Source of the DNA: Leucobacter edaphi
GTDB lineage: Bacteria > Actinomycetota > Actinomycetes > Actinomycetales > Microbacteriaceae
NCBI RefSeq assembly: GCF_016522535.1
Contig: NZ_JAEHOI010000005.1
Coordinates: 1 to 64,000 of the forward strand
Length of the DNA: 64,000 nt
Reading direction: 5' to 3'
The translations under genes were made by a program, and so were the position numbers. Below, one piece after another: positions 29,673 through 38,229 of this stretch (positions are counted from its first letter, which is position 1; each line of letters begins with the position of its first letter). The notes under the pieces are model-generated. The model was given only the letters and a program-made list of their open reading frames with translations, did no database searches and was not told where the DNA came from.

Positions 29673-31178
29673 CTAGTTGCCGGGCTCGAGTTCGGCCGCG
29701 GCCGGCTTGAGGTTGAGCGCGGCGTTCGTCGCGGCGAGGCTCTTCGCTGCTGCCTCGGGGTTCGCGTTGAGGCTTTCACCGAGCGAGGGGACCTGCTGCT
29801 TGAAGACGCGCTTCCACTGCTGCTCGTACTGCTCGGGGAAGCAGCGCTCGAGCACCGCGAGCATCGCGTAGACCGCGGTCGAGGCTCCGGGGGACGCGCC
29901 GAGCAGGCCGGCGATCGTGCCTTCCGCGCCGGTGATGATCTCGGTGCCGAACTGGAGGATGCCGCCCTTCTCGGGGTCCTTCTTCATGACCTGCACGCGC
30001 TGGCCCGCGGTGATCATTTCCCAGTCTTCGGAGCGAGCGGTCGGCATGTACTCGCGGAGCGTCTCGATCTGCTTCTCGCGGCTCGCCATGAGCTCGCCGA
30101 GGAGGTACTTCTCGAGGCCCCACTGGGTGAGGCCGACCTTGATCATGGGGCCGAGGTTGTGGAGCCGGATCGAGCCGGGCAGATCCCACCAGGAGCCCTT
30201 CTTGAGGAAGTTCGGGCTGAAGCCCGCGTACGGCCCGAAGAGGATGCTCTCCTTGCCGTCGACGATGCGCGTGTCGAGGTGCGGGACCGACATGGGCGGC
30301 GCGCCCACTGCGGCCTTGCCGTACACCTTGGCGCGGTGCTCCTTCACGATCTCCGGGTTGGAGGTCTTGAGGAACTTTCCGCTGATGGGGAAGCCGCCGA
30401 AGCCCTTGATCTCGGGGATGCCCGAGGACTGGAGGACCTGCAGGGCCCCACCGCCGGCGCCGACGAAGACGAACTTCGCGTTCACGATGCGGCGGCCGTA
30501 GCCGGAGCGGTTGCGGGTGAAGACGTCCCAGGTGCCGTCTGCGCGACGCTTGACCTTCTTCACCTCGGTGCCGAGGTGCAGCTTTGCGCCGTTCTCGGAG
30601 AGGTAGGTGAAGAGCTGGCGGGTGACGGCGCCGAAGTCGACGTCGGTGCCGCTCTCGGAGCGGGTGGCCGCGAAGACCTCGTCTTTTGCGCGGCGGTCGA
30701 CGAGGAGCGGGGCCCACTCGGCGATGACCTCGGGGTCGTCGCTGAACTCCATGTCGGAGAACAGGGGCTCCTGCTTGAGGATCTCGTAGCGGCGACGCAG
30801 GTAGTCGACGTTGTCCTCGCCGCGCACGAAGGTCATGTGCGGGGTCGGGTTGATGAAGGTGGAGGGCTCTCCGAGGATGCCCTGCTCGACCAGCGTCGAC
30901 CACCACTGGCGGGACAGCTGGAACTGCTCGTTGATGTCGATGGCCTTGGCGGGCGACAGGCTGCCGTCCTTGCCCTCCGGCATGTAGTTGAGCTCGCAGA
31001 GCGCCGCGTGGCCGGTGCCCGCGTTGTTCCACGCGTTGGTGCTCTCGGTGGCGACCTCGGTGCGCGACTCGAAGATCTCCATGGACCAGTCGGGCTGGAC
31101 CTGCTTGATGAGGGTGCCCAGGGTGGCGCTCATCACGCCTCCGCCGATCAGGACGACATCTACCGTGTTCTTACTCAC
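29673..31178 (-). CDS. mqo: Malate:quinone oxidoreductase
   Basis: This 501-residue FAD-dependent, membrane-associated TCA-cycle enzyme oxidises malate to oxaloacetate with quinone as acceptor. The FAD-binding VVLIGGGVMSATLG lies near 8-21, the segment STNAWNNAGTGHAALCELNY (about 46-65) is diagnostic of MQO, and GASPGAST near 415-422 is the C-terminal FAD contact. GTG 31178 (VSKNTVDVV) is preferred; a TTG at 31187 would add three residues, and neither has a good ribosome site. Length is normal. It stands alone and converges on the HAD gene. Confidence 0.95.
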   Translation of the reverse strand: MSKNTVDVVLIGGGVMSATLGTLIKQVQPDWSMEIFESRTEVATESTNAWNNAGTGHAALCELNYMPEGKDGSLSPAKAIDINEQFQLSRQWWSTLVEQGILGEPSTFINPTPHMTFVRGEDNVDYLRRRYEILKQEPLFSDMEFSDDPEVIAEWAPLLVDRRAKDEVFAATRSESGTDVDFGAVTRQLFTYLSENGAKLHLGTEVKKVKRRADGTWDVFTRNRSGYGRRIVNAKFVFVGAGGGALQVLQSSGIPEIKGFGGFPISGKFLKTSNPEIVKEHRAKVYGKAAVGAPPMSVPHLDTRIVDGKESILFGPYAGFSPNFLKKGSWWDLPGSIRLHNLGPMIKVGLTQWGLEKYLLGELMASREKQIETLREYMPTARSEDWEMITAGQRVQVMKKDPEKGGILQFGTEIITGAEGTIAGLLGASPGASTAVYAMLAVLERCFPEQYEQQWKRVFKQQVPSLGESLNANPEAAAKSLAATNAALNLKPAAAELEPGN

Positions 31179-31244
31179 AGGGCGCAAGTCTACTCGCCAT
31201 TCCGTAGTGCTTCGTGCGGCAAGTGTCGTGCACCGCGGCGACGC

Positions 31245-32567
31245 CTACAGCCCGGCATGCTTCCTGGCCTGATCGAGGGTGCCGGATCCGGCGTCGACGA
31301 TGCGCGCGTAGCCGAGTCTCCGCGCCTCTCCCGCGCGCTGCGTGCCACTGACGACGGGGCGGACCTCGCCAGCGAGGCTGATCTCGCCGAACGCGGCGAG
31401 ATCGTGCGGGAGGGGACGATCCGTGATCGCGGACACGATGGCGAGCGCGATTGCCAGGTCGGCGGCGGGTTCGGCGAGTTTTACCCCGCCGACGGTAGAG
31501 ACGTAGACGTCTTGGTCGTGGAGGCGGGCGCCGGCCCTTCGTTCGAGGACGGCGAGGATCATGGCGACCCGCGAGGGATCGACGCCGCTCGTGACGCGGC
31601 GCGGATTGGGCGTCGCACTCTTCGCGACGAGCGCCTGCACCTCGACGGGGAGCGCGCGGCGCCCCTCCATGGCGACGGTGGCGCAGGTGCCGCTCACCGG
31701 TGCCGCTGCGCGACTGAGGAACAGTCCGCTCGGATCGGGGACCTCCGAGATGCCGCGATCCGTCATCTCGAAGCAGCCGACCTCGTCCGTGGGGCCGTAG
31801 CGGTTCTTGAGTGTGCGGAGGAAGCGGAGCGCGGTCTGCCGGTCCCCTTCGAAGTGGCACACCACGTCAACGAGATGCTCGAGCAGGCGCGGGCCGGCCA
31901 CCGAGCCATCCTTGGTGACGTGCCCGACCAGAATGACCGGAGTGCCCCGCTGCTTCGCTGCCCTGATCAGGGCCGCCGCGACCTCGCGCACCTGCGAGGG
32001 GCCGCCGGGCGCCCCGTCGATCTGGTCGCTCGCGAGCGTCTGCACCGAGTCAACGATCACGAGCGCGGGATCGACGGCCTCGATGTGGCCGAGCACCGTC
32101 GCGAGATCCGTCTCGCTCGCGAGGAAGAGCGTGTCGTGCAGCGCGCCCGTGCGCTCGGCGCGCATGCGGATCTGGCCCGTGGATTCCTCACCGCTCGCGT
32201 AGAGCACGCGCTCCCCGCCCTCGGCCGCCCTCGCGGCCGCGTCGAGGAGAAGCGTGGACTTGCCGACCCCGGGCTCACCCGAGAACAGGATCGCGGCGCC
32301 CGGCACGACCCCTCCCCCGAGGACCCGATCCAGCTCGCCGATACCGGTGGGGCGATGGCGCACCGCATCACCCGTGAGCTCCGTGATCGGCCGGGCCTCT
32401 CGGCCAGCGCCGGGCACCACGACCTGCGTGGTGCGCGCGAGCGACGCGCCAGCGCGAGCGCGCTCCTCGACCGTGCCCCACTGCTGGCACTCCCCGCAGC
32501 GGCCGACCCACTTCGTGGTCTGCCAGCCGCACTCGGTGCACGCGTATCCTGCCGTTGCTTTCGCCAT
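31245..32567 (-). CDS. radA: DNA repair protein RadA
   Basis: This 440-residue cytoplasmic RecA-like ATPase processes recombination intermediates. The N-terminal zinc finger is CTECGWQTTKWVGRCGEC (9-26), Walker A is GEPGVGKST (about 96-104), Walker B is LVIVDSVQTL (about 169-178), the RadA-specific KNRYGP motif is near 254-259, and the C-terminal Lon-protease-like domain contains DVYVSTVGGVKLAEPAADLA (about 348-367). The catalytic Lon serine is not expected in this family. Full length. Confidence 0.97.
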   Translation of the reverse strand: MAKATAGYACTECGWQTTKWVGRCGECQQWGTVEERARAGASLARTTQVVVPGAGREARPITELTGDAVRHRPTGIGELDRVLGGGVVPGAAILFSGEPGVGKSTLLLDAAARAAEGGERVLYASGEESTGQIRMRAERTGALHDTLFLASETDLATVLGHIEAVDPALVIVDSVQTLASDQIDGAPGGPSQVREVAAALIRAAKQRGTPVILVGHVTKDGSVAGPRLLEHLVDVVCHFEGDRQTALRFLRTLKNRYGPTDEVGCFEMTDRGISEVPDPSGLFLSRAAAPVSGTCATVAMEGRRALPVEVQALVAKSATPNPRRVTSGVDPSRVAMILAVLERRAGARLHDQDVYVSTVGGVKLAEPAADLAIALAIVSAITDRPLPHDLAAFGEISLAGEVRPVVSGTQRAGEARRLGYARIVDAGSGTLDQARKHAGL

Positions 32568-32662
32568 GCCGCGAGCCTAGCGGCGGCCACCGACACGCAC
32601 GGGATCCGATGCGATTCCGCGTCGATTCGCGCGAGCACCCCGAATCCCGTATGCTTTTCCGC

Positions 32663-32753
32663 GGTGACGTGTCCGAGCGGCCGAAGGTGCGACTCTCGAA
32701 AAGTCGTGTAGGGTAACCCCCTACCGTGGGTTCAAATCCCACCGTCACCGCCA
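32663..32753 (+). tRNA. tRNA-Ser (anticodon CGA), CCA encoded
   Basis: The acceptor arm GGTGACG (32663-32669) pairs with CGTCACC (32743-32749); discriminator G and encoded CCA follow (32750-32753). The anticodon stem CGACT/AGTCG encloses loop CTCGAAA with anticodon CGA, reading UCG. A long variable arm (TGTAGGGTAACCCCCTACC region) and GTTCAAATC in the T loop are as expected for tRNA-Ser. Confidence 0.96.
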
Positions 32754-32755
32754 CT

Positions 32756-32802
32756 GAAACCCCCGCTTGATCCCCTGGAAACACTGGGATCGCGGGGGTT
32801 TC
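32756..32802 (+). terminator. Terminator of the tRNA-Ser transcript
   Basis: GAAACCCCCGC (32756-32766) pairs perfectly with GCGGGGGTTTC (32792-32802), with an inner GATCCC/GGGATC stem. It begins 2 bases after the tRNA CCA and is followed by TTCGTTT. Confidence 0.85.
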
Positions 32803-33020
32803 TTCGTTTCACTACGCCTGACGGCAGCAGCGTCCTCGCCATTCAGTTCGGCACGTGCCCGATCGCTCGCGGACAGGCCCGTGTTGAAATTGCACGGGCC
32901 AAGGCGGAGCAGACATTTCCGCGGGCGCGTCGCCCGAAGCACCCGCTCGAACGCCCAGGGGTTGACATCAGGGTTCATCCCGAAGCGTCTCCAACTCGTG
33001 CCGTGGAGTACAGAGCACCC

Positions 33021-33049
33021 TTGAGTTCAGATCGTGATCTGAATTACCC
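33021..33049 (+). promoter_or_regulatory. Promoter with embedded palindromic operator of the TA module
   Basis: TTCAGATC (33026-33033) and GATCTGAA (33036-33043) are perfect 8-base arms with GT between. The palindrome fills the spacer between a -35-like TTGAGT (33021-33026) and a -10-like TTACCC (33044-33049), 17 bases apart. The predicted transcript would start at about the ATG at 33057, so the mRNA would be leaderless, consistent with the absence of a ribosome site. This layout is typical of antitoxin autorepression. Confidence 0.6.
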
Positions 33050-33056
33050 TGCCCCC

Positions 33057-33512
33057 ATGAACACAAGTGCTGCGGCACGCCCCGAGTTCCAGTCGTCGGA
33101 ACTGAGCCGGAACCCCAGCGCCGTTTTTGCCGCGGCCGAGAGCGGCGCGGTGACGGTGACCCGCCGGGACGCAGAGTCTTTCGTGCTCATGAACGAGCGT
33201 GAGGCTGATTCGCGGCGGCAGCTGTTCGAGTTTGCGGCTCAGTTGATCGCGATCACCACGGACGATCGCGGGTCCCTCACGGAACGCATGGCGGATCATT
33301 TCCCCTGGATGTTCGCACTGTCAGCAGCTGATCGAGATCAGTGCGCGAAGGATTTGGTCAACGCCGCGCGCGCCGCGTTCGCCACTGAGCAGCCACATCT
33401 CGCCGTGGTTGAGCTCCAGTCATGGCGAGAAACGGCAGAAGCGCTTGCGGCCGGTTTTCGAGGCGAGCCGGTTGAATGGCTCAACCGAAACGACACGATC
33501 ACACGCCCATAA
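33057..33512 (+). CDS. Phd/YefM-like antitoxin family protein
   Basis: This 151-residue soluble protein has an N-terminal segment SSELSRNPSAVFAAAESGAVTVTRRDAESFVLMNERE (about 13-49) that matches the Phd/YefM prevent-host-death fold: a ribbon-helix dimer that binds DNA and neutralises a toxin through its C-terminal part. The C-terminal region (about 50-151) is longer than in classical 80-90 residue antitoxins and has WRETAEALAAG. ATG 33057 is chosen because it lies just downstream of a perfect palindrome. The downstream gene is a probable toxin. Function is by motif and context. Confidence 0.72.
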   Translation: MNTSAAARPEFQSSELSRNPSAVFAAAESGAVTVTRRDAESFVLMNEREADSRRQLFEFAAQLIAITTDDRGSLTERMADHFPWMFALSAADRDQCAKDLVNAARAAFATEQPHLAVVELQSWRETAEALAAGFRGEPVEWLNRNDTITRP

Positions 33513-33514
33513 CC

Positions 33515-33856
33515 ATGGGCAAAGAGCAGCAGGTCAACCGGCCGATCAGGAACTCCGAATACAAGACAGTGGCAGGATCGGCGGCTGCCCAACGGGGGTG
33601 GCGCGACTTGATTGCAACTCACCGGAACCTGATGGTGGAGGCGCGGGAATTCCTCACGCCGGCTCCTCACCGCAAGACGCCCACGAACTATCCGTTGAGG
33701 GGCGAATTGGCAACGGTGAGCCGAAATGGTGCGAGCCATGAACGATGGCAGCACAAACCTTCGCAGGGGAATGGCGCCCGCATCTGGTTTTATGTCGAGG
33801 ACCAAACGGCATGTCTCGAAAAGGCATGCACGAACCACCCGAAGCAAACTGAGTAG
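33515..33856 (+). CDS. Probable toxin of the TA pair (RelE/YafQ-like end)
   Basis: This 113-residue basic protein starts 2 bases after the antitoxin stop. Its C-terminal part GARIWFYVEDQTACLEKACT followed by NHPKQTE resembles the last strands of RelE/ParE-superfamily toxins (R-I-x-F-x-V then H-x-x-H-P-N-x-T). The middle LRGELATVSRNGASHERWQH would be the core strand region. RelE-type toxins cleave mRNA at the ribosome. An in-frame ATG at 33476, overlapping the antitoxin gene and with GAGG upstream, is an alternative start giving 126 residues. The family match is weak over the N-terminal half. Confidence 0.6.
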   Translation: MGKEQQVNRPIRNSEYKTVAGSAAAQRGWRDLIATHRNLMVEAREFLTPAPHRKTPTNYPLRGELATVSRNGASHERWQHKPSQGNGARIWFYVEDQTACLEKACTNHPKQTE

Positions 33857-33935
33857 TAGACCGGCGGGGATAATCCGGGTCGACTTTGAACTTCCGCTCG
33901 TCCGGCTCAGCCTCAGCTCTCAGCGCCGAGGGCCA

Positions 33936-34175
33936 TTACTCCACTGCTGCGGCCGAACGCACTGGGCGGCCCGCAAGCAGCCAGGCGGCCGGCCCGATGA
34001 CGGGAAGGAAGATCGCCAGCAGGCTCCAGGTCAGCACTTGCCCCGAGGTAAGCGCGGGGCGGTGACGGCGCAGAGAGACGAGTGCGATGACGAGGAGGGT
34101 CATCGCGGCGAGCGCGAGCGCCGTCCACACAAGGTCGTATGCAGTGGGGATGAGGGGATTTGCTGCGTTGTCCAC
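33936..34175 (-). CDS. Small membrane protein, PLDc_N-like
   Basis: This 79-residue protein has two hydrophobic segments: LVWTALALAAMTLLVIALVSL (about 15-35) and VLTWSLLAIFLPVIGPAAWLLAG (about 47-69). The second, with FLPVIGPAAWLLAGRP, is typical of the phospholipase D nuclease N-terminal (cardiolipin synthase N-terminal) domain found alone in many actinobacterial small proteins. Function is unknown. An AGGAGG ribosome site lies upstream of ATG 34175. Confidence 0.75.
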   Translation of the reverse strand: MDNAANPLIPTAYDLVWTALALAAMTLLVIALVSLRRHRPALTSGQVLTWSLLAIFLPVIGPAAWLLAGRPVRSAAAVE

Positions 34176-34386
34176 GGGTCAGCCTCCTGTTGCCTCAGAG
34201 CGGTACCGCGCTCCCGTGCATTCTCCCACGGCGAGCACCGCCACAGCCGTTGAGTGCCCGAAGTGCTCGGCCATTTGGAGTCCACAACATGAGGCATTCG
34301 GCCGTTTTGCCCTCACCACCAAGCGCCGTGTTGGCGACTTGGGACGGTCGCGCAACGGGCGGGTGTCCTGATGCCAGGACCCCGCG

Positions 34387-35109
34387 CTATTCGGCTGGAA
34401 CCGCCCATTCCCAATGCCAGGCGCCGGTCATTCCCGCGTAGGACGGTTGAGCGATGAGGGTTCCGTGCGTGTCAGGCACGTCAAGAACGATGCTTCCGGT
34501 GGCCTTTTCCGCGGGCCCGATGTAGCGCGGAAGAGATTCCGAGTCTGCGAGGCACATGTACCCGTTGCCGTCCTGGCCCGGATCGACATTTGCCGTCGTC
34601 CCGTCAGGACGAATCCACTTCCAGAATGCGAAGTCAAAGTCACCGGTGCCCTGCTTCGTTGACTCGACCTGCACATCCAGCCTGATGAAGTGACCGTTCT
34701 TCGGCTCCTGCGGATACTCGCCCGAGCAGGTGGGATCGAGCGTGATCTTGGTAACGGTGAAACTCACCTCGTCCGCCTCGTTTTGCCCCAGTGCGGCGAC
34801 TTCTCCGACACGCTTGATGGGGTTGCCGCGCTCACTCAGGTGCGGGTCCGACTCCGCTGCCCCGAAACCTGTCTCCGTTTCGGGGCTAACGGAAGAGTCG
34901 CTCTCGGTCGACGATGCCGCCTCGTCCGTTGGGCTCGCCGCCGTGCCGCGCTCCCCGACGGAATTCGCACCGACGACGTATCCGAGCGCGGATCCCACGA
35001 GGAGACCGGCCGCCCCGGCAACACTGAGGAACGTGATCATTCGACCCCGGCCCCGCACCGGGAGGTCCGTCACAGGCCCCGCTTCCACGGTCGTTTCGTC
35101 GTTGGTCAT
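34387..35109 (-). CDS. Membrane-anchored DUF4352-like secreted protein
   Basis: This 240-residue protein has a short cytoplasmic N-terminus, one transmembrane segment (MITFLSVAGAAGLLVGSALGYVVGA, about 24-48), a Ser/Thr/Glu-rich linker (about 50-90), and an extracytoplasmic beta-domain (about 100-240). The latter contains VSFTVTKITLDPTC, FIRLDVQVESTKQG and GSIVLDVPDTHGTLI, resembling DUF4352 / Telokin-like Ig-fold domains. The role is unknown. ATG 35109 is chosen because the membrane segment follows directly. It is divergent from the next gene, another single-span protein. Confidence 0.72.
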   Translation of the reverse strand: MTNDETTVEAGPVTDLPVRGRGRMITFLSVAGAAGLLVGSALGYVVGANSVGERGTAASPTDEAASSTESDSSVSPETETGFGAAESDPHLSERGNPIKRVGEVAALGQNEADEVSFTVTKITLDPTCSGEYPQEPKNGHFIRLDVQVESTKQGTGDFDFAFWKWIRPDGTTANVDPGQDGNGYMCLADSESLPRYIGPAEKATGSIVLDVPDTHGTLIAQPSYAGMTGAWHWEWAVPAE

Positions 35110-35274
35110 GGCCGCTCCATCTCGTCTCGCTCGATTGCCGTCACAGACACGGCGGATCCGGACGCGTCCAGTACACCGCAGCGAGGATCGTCCCCCGGAT
35201 CCGTGGCTCCATCCTGGTCCGCGCGATTTGCAGCCCGAAACAAGGAAAGTCGAGATCGACGCTATTCTTTGCCT

Positions 35275-35823
35275 GTGCACAATAATGTACCCACATCCTT
35301 TCCCGAGCGCAGCGGAGGCGATGGTTTTCCGCCAACTCCCCGTCGGCGCCATACGTGGGCGATCTGGGTGGCGGCCGCCGCAGGCACGCTGGTGCTTCTC
35401 CTCGCAGCCAGCGCGGCACTCATCCTGTTCATCAAGCTGAGCGGCGAGATCAGACACGCCCATAAGCTGACGCTCCTCAATCGAGAGTACGAATTTGGCG
35501 AGTTGGCGGACGCGTGCGGCATCAACTCACTCGGATACAGCGTGCAGGATGACGGAGAGTCGATCCGGTTCGATGATGCAGCGAAGTTTGAACCGAACCG
35601 GGCAAGTGCGAGCGAGATCGAATGCTTTGCGAGCAGCATCGGCGCACCCGATTCCCTCGAGTTCAAGATCGGAAACACCCGAGCGGTCGACGGCACCCTC
35701 AATGAACGGTGGAAAGACCACCAGGCGACCTGGACCTACCACCCGGAAAGCGGGCTGAACATCGTCTTCGAGCGGACCGACTCCCCTCCGACCCTGGCGG
35801 AGTTTCTCCGCGGCGAACGGTAA
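35275..35823 (+). CDS. Hypothetical single-span membrane protein
   Basis: This 182-residue protein has a cytoplasmic N-terminus (1-28, Pro/Arg-rich), a hydrophobic helix WAIWVAAAAGTLVLLLAASAALILFI (about 28-53) and an extracytoplasmic domain of about 125 residues with two cysteines (DACGINS and EIECFASS) that could form a disulphide. No family is recognised. GTG 35275 is chosen because the helix then lies near the N-terminus; AAGGAAAG lies about 30 bases upstream, so the ribosome site is unclear. Divergent from the DUF4352-like gene. Confidence 0.65.
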   Translation: MHNNVPTSFPERSGGDGFPPTPRRRHTWAIWVAAAAGTLVLLLAASAALILFIKLSGEIRHAHKLTLLNREYEFGELADACGINSLGYSVQDDGESIRFDDAAKFEPNRASASEIECFASSIGAPDSLEFKIGNTRAVDGTLNERWKDHQATWTYHPESGLNIVFERTDSPPTLAEFLRGER

Positions 35824-36366
35824 CTGGGTCTTCACCTCCTCTGCGGCTGCCGACCACGACGGCCGCAAGCGACTCCTGGGCCAGACCGCTTCGTCCCTGG
35901 CCTGAGAGCGACGACTTGACTCACGGGCACGCGGTGACTGTGATCTATTCGCCTCTCTACGACTCGACCCGATTTCGGTCGGCTCGCCCGAGCGGCTCCG
36001 AGGGTCTCCCCTCCATCCACGGCTCACCGGAGCTCCGCGCACGCTACCCACCCCACCCCGGAATCTTCCTCAGCGCAGCACGCGGACCCCAGTTCGCGCC
36101 CCTTTTCCTGGCAGTTTTCTGTGCACCCTTCGGCGTCGCACGAGGCAGATATTCCGGCGACTGCGCTCGCGCGAAAAACGTGCCGGGGCGTACGCCCCAG
36201 AAGCACCCCCAGATCACCCGTTATTTTCGAGGCAAACGCCCCACATCCAGGCGGGCCGCAACAAACATTCCGCTCCGAAAAGTGGCGGAATTCCGCGGCG
36301 GAACAGAGGTTACATACCTTTACGCACGGTGTGTAAAAGTTCATTCTTGTGCATCACAGTTGGCGC
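35824..36366. other. Intergenic region with palindromes upstream of the urocanase-like gene
   Basis: No convincing gene lies in these 543 bases. They contain a perfect palindrome GGGGCGTACGCCCC (36185-36198) and a cluster of TTCCGC/GCGGAA half-sites: ATTCCGC 36267-36273, GCGGAATTCCGC 36285-36296, GCGGAAC 36298-36304. TTTAC and GTAAA arms lie around 36319-36337. A weak promoter may be TTACAT (36310-36315) and TGTAAA (36332-36337). These are candidates for control of the downstream operon. Confidence 0.45.
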
Positions 36367-38229
36367 ATGCTCGCCTCCTCCCCTTCCGAGAACCCCGCCC
36401 CCTCGGGCCTCCGCGGACACTCCGCGGACTCGACTCCGCGCGACCCCGAGCAGGCGGCTTCGCAGCCTCCGGTCAGCCCAATCCTCGCTCGCGGGTCCGA
36501 GCCGATCGCCGCGGCCCGCGGCGCCACGCTCAGGGCCAGGAACTGGCGCGCCGAGGCGCTGCTGCGCATGTTCGAGAACGTGCTCGAGGTGGGCGAGCGA
36601 CCGCAAGACCTGATCGTCTACGCGTCCCTCGGAAAGGCGGCGCGGAACTGGGACGAGGCCTGCGCGATCGCCCAGGCCCTGCTCGCGCTGGAGGAGAACG
36701 AAACGCTCGTGCTGCAGTCTGGCGCCGCGATTGGCGTGCTCCCCATGCACGCGGACGCGCCGCTCGTCGTCTCCGCGGTGAACAACACGGTGGGGCGGTG
36801 GGCAACCCCGGAGCGCTTCTACGAGCGCGCGGGGAACGGCCAGACGATCTGGGGCGGTCTGACCGCGGCGGCGTGGCAGTACATCGGCCGCCAGGGCGTC
36901 CTGCAGGGCACCTACGAACTGCTCCGGGTGATCGCGCGCAGGCACCTCGGCGGCGAGCGCCCAGAGGATCTGCGCGGGCGCTGGCTGCTCACCGCCGGAC
37001 TCGGCGGGATGGGGTCGGCGCAGCCGATCAGCGCGAAGATGCTCGGCCTCAGTTCGATCACCGTCGAGGTCGATCCTGCCAGGGCGGGGCGTGCCTTCGC
37101 CGCGGGCGCGATCGACCTGCTGACAGGCGATCGTGACTGGGCGTTCGCAGAGCTTCGGCGCGCGCAGGAGGAGGACCGCGTGATCGCGATCGGTCTCGTG
37201 GGCAACGCGGCCGATGTCTTCTCCTCGTGCCTGCCCAGGGGCCTCACCCCCGACGTCGTCTCGGACCAGACCGCGGCGCACGATCCCCGGTACGGCTACG
37301 TTCCCGTCGGCTACACGATCGACGAGTGGGTTGCGGCGAGGGAGAGCGACCCCGAGTCCATCGAGCGCGCTGCACGGGCTTCGATCACGTGGCAGGTCGA
37401 GGCGATGCTCGAACTGCAGTCCCGCGGCTCGATCGTGTTCGAGAACGGCAACAATCTCCGCGTGCAGGCCATCGAGCATCTGGGCGAGGCGGACGCCCCG
37501 CGGATCAACGCGATCCCCGGGTTCATGGAGGCGTATCTGCGCCCCCTGTTCGCTCGCGGGATCGGGCCGTTCCGCTGGGTGTGCCTCTCGGGATCCGAGA
37601 AGGATCTGCGCGTCATCGACGAGCTCGCTTCCCGGCTCTTCCCGGACCGTCCCGAGGTCGCTCGCTGGATCGAGCTCGCGCGCGCGCACGTGCCCCCGCA
37701 GGGTCTCCCCGCGCGATCCTGCTGGCTCGGCCACGGGGAACGCTCCCGGATCGCGGGCGCCGTGAACGCCCTGGTCGCAGATGGCACCCTGTCGGCGCCC
37801 GTGCTGTTCACGCGCGACCATCTCGACTCGGCGGGGATGACGCATCCACGGATCGGCTCCGAGAGGATGCGCGACGGCTCGGACGGCGTCACCGACTGGC
37901 CGCTGCTCGACGCCATGCTCCTCGCAGCGGGCGGCGCGGATCTCGTCGCCGTGCACTCGGGTGGCGGCGGCTACTCCGGGTGGATGCAGTCCGCCGGTGT
38001 CTCGGTCGTTGCCGACGGTAGTGCGGGGGCCGCGCGCCGGATCACGCGGACGCTCGATTCCGATACCGGGCTCGGCGTTCTGCGCCACGCGACGGCGGGC
38101 TACCCCGAGGCAATAGAGACGCTGGCGGCCGCGGGACCCGCGGGAACCACGGGGGCCGCGAAGGCCACCGAGACGGCGCGCCTCGCGCACGAGCCCGACC
38201 CCACCGAAAGGAGCACCAACCGTGCGTGA
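36367..38229 (+). CDS. Urocanase-family hydratase, proposed thiourocanate hydratase
   Basis: This 620-residue cytoplasmic NAD-binding hydratase is homologous to urocanate hydratase. Conserved features are TAGLGGMGSAQP, FENGNNLR, GIGPFRWVCLSG, QGLPARSC (catalytic-type Cys codon 37720-37722), RDHLDS and DGSDGVTDWPLLDAM. About 45 low-complexity residues precede the conserved domain, longer than usual (about 555). The loop that in classical HutU reads LHHGGGVGMGFSQHSG is here VHSGGGGYSGWMQSAG, a substantial change near the imidazole/NAD site. Neighbours are a DUF917 protein, a betaine-type importer and an MIO-less lyase, so I propose thiolurocanate rather than urocanate as substrate (inference). 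GTG 36349 is an alternative start. It overlaps the DUF917 gene by 8 bases. Confidence 0.85.
   Translation: MLASSPSENPAPSGLRGHSADSTPRDPEQAASQPPVSPILARGSEPIAAARGATLRARNWRAEALLRMFENVLEVGERPQDLIVYASLGKAARNWDEACAIAQALLALEENETLVLQSGAAIGVLPMHADAPLVVSAVNNTVGRWATPERFYERAGNGQTIWGGLTAAAWQYIGRQGVLQGTYELLRVIARRHLGGERPEDLRGRWLLTAGLGGMGSAQPISAKMLGLSSITVEVDPARAGRAFAAGAIDLLTGDRDWAFAELRRAQEEDRVIAIGLVGNAADVFSSCLPRGLTPDVVSDQTAAHDPRYGYVPVGYTIDEWVAARESDPESIERAARASITWQVEAMLELQSRGSIVFENGNNLRVQAIEHLGEADAPRINAIPGFMEAYLRPLFARGIGPFRWVCLSGSEKDLRVIDELASRLFPDRPEVARWIELARAHVPPQGLPARSCWLGHGERSRIAGAVNALVADGTLSAPVLFTRDHLDSAGMTHPRIGSERMRDGSDGVTDWPLLDAMLLAAGGADLVAVHSGGGGYSGWMQSAGVSVVADGSAGAARRITRTLDSDTGLGVLRHATAGYPEAIETLAAAGPAGTTGAAKATETARLAHEPDPTERSTNRA

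Noticed and set aside
32741-32753. attachment site at the tRNA-Ser 3' end
   Set aside because: No second copy of the tRNA end and no integrase were found in the window, so no att site is annotated.
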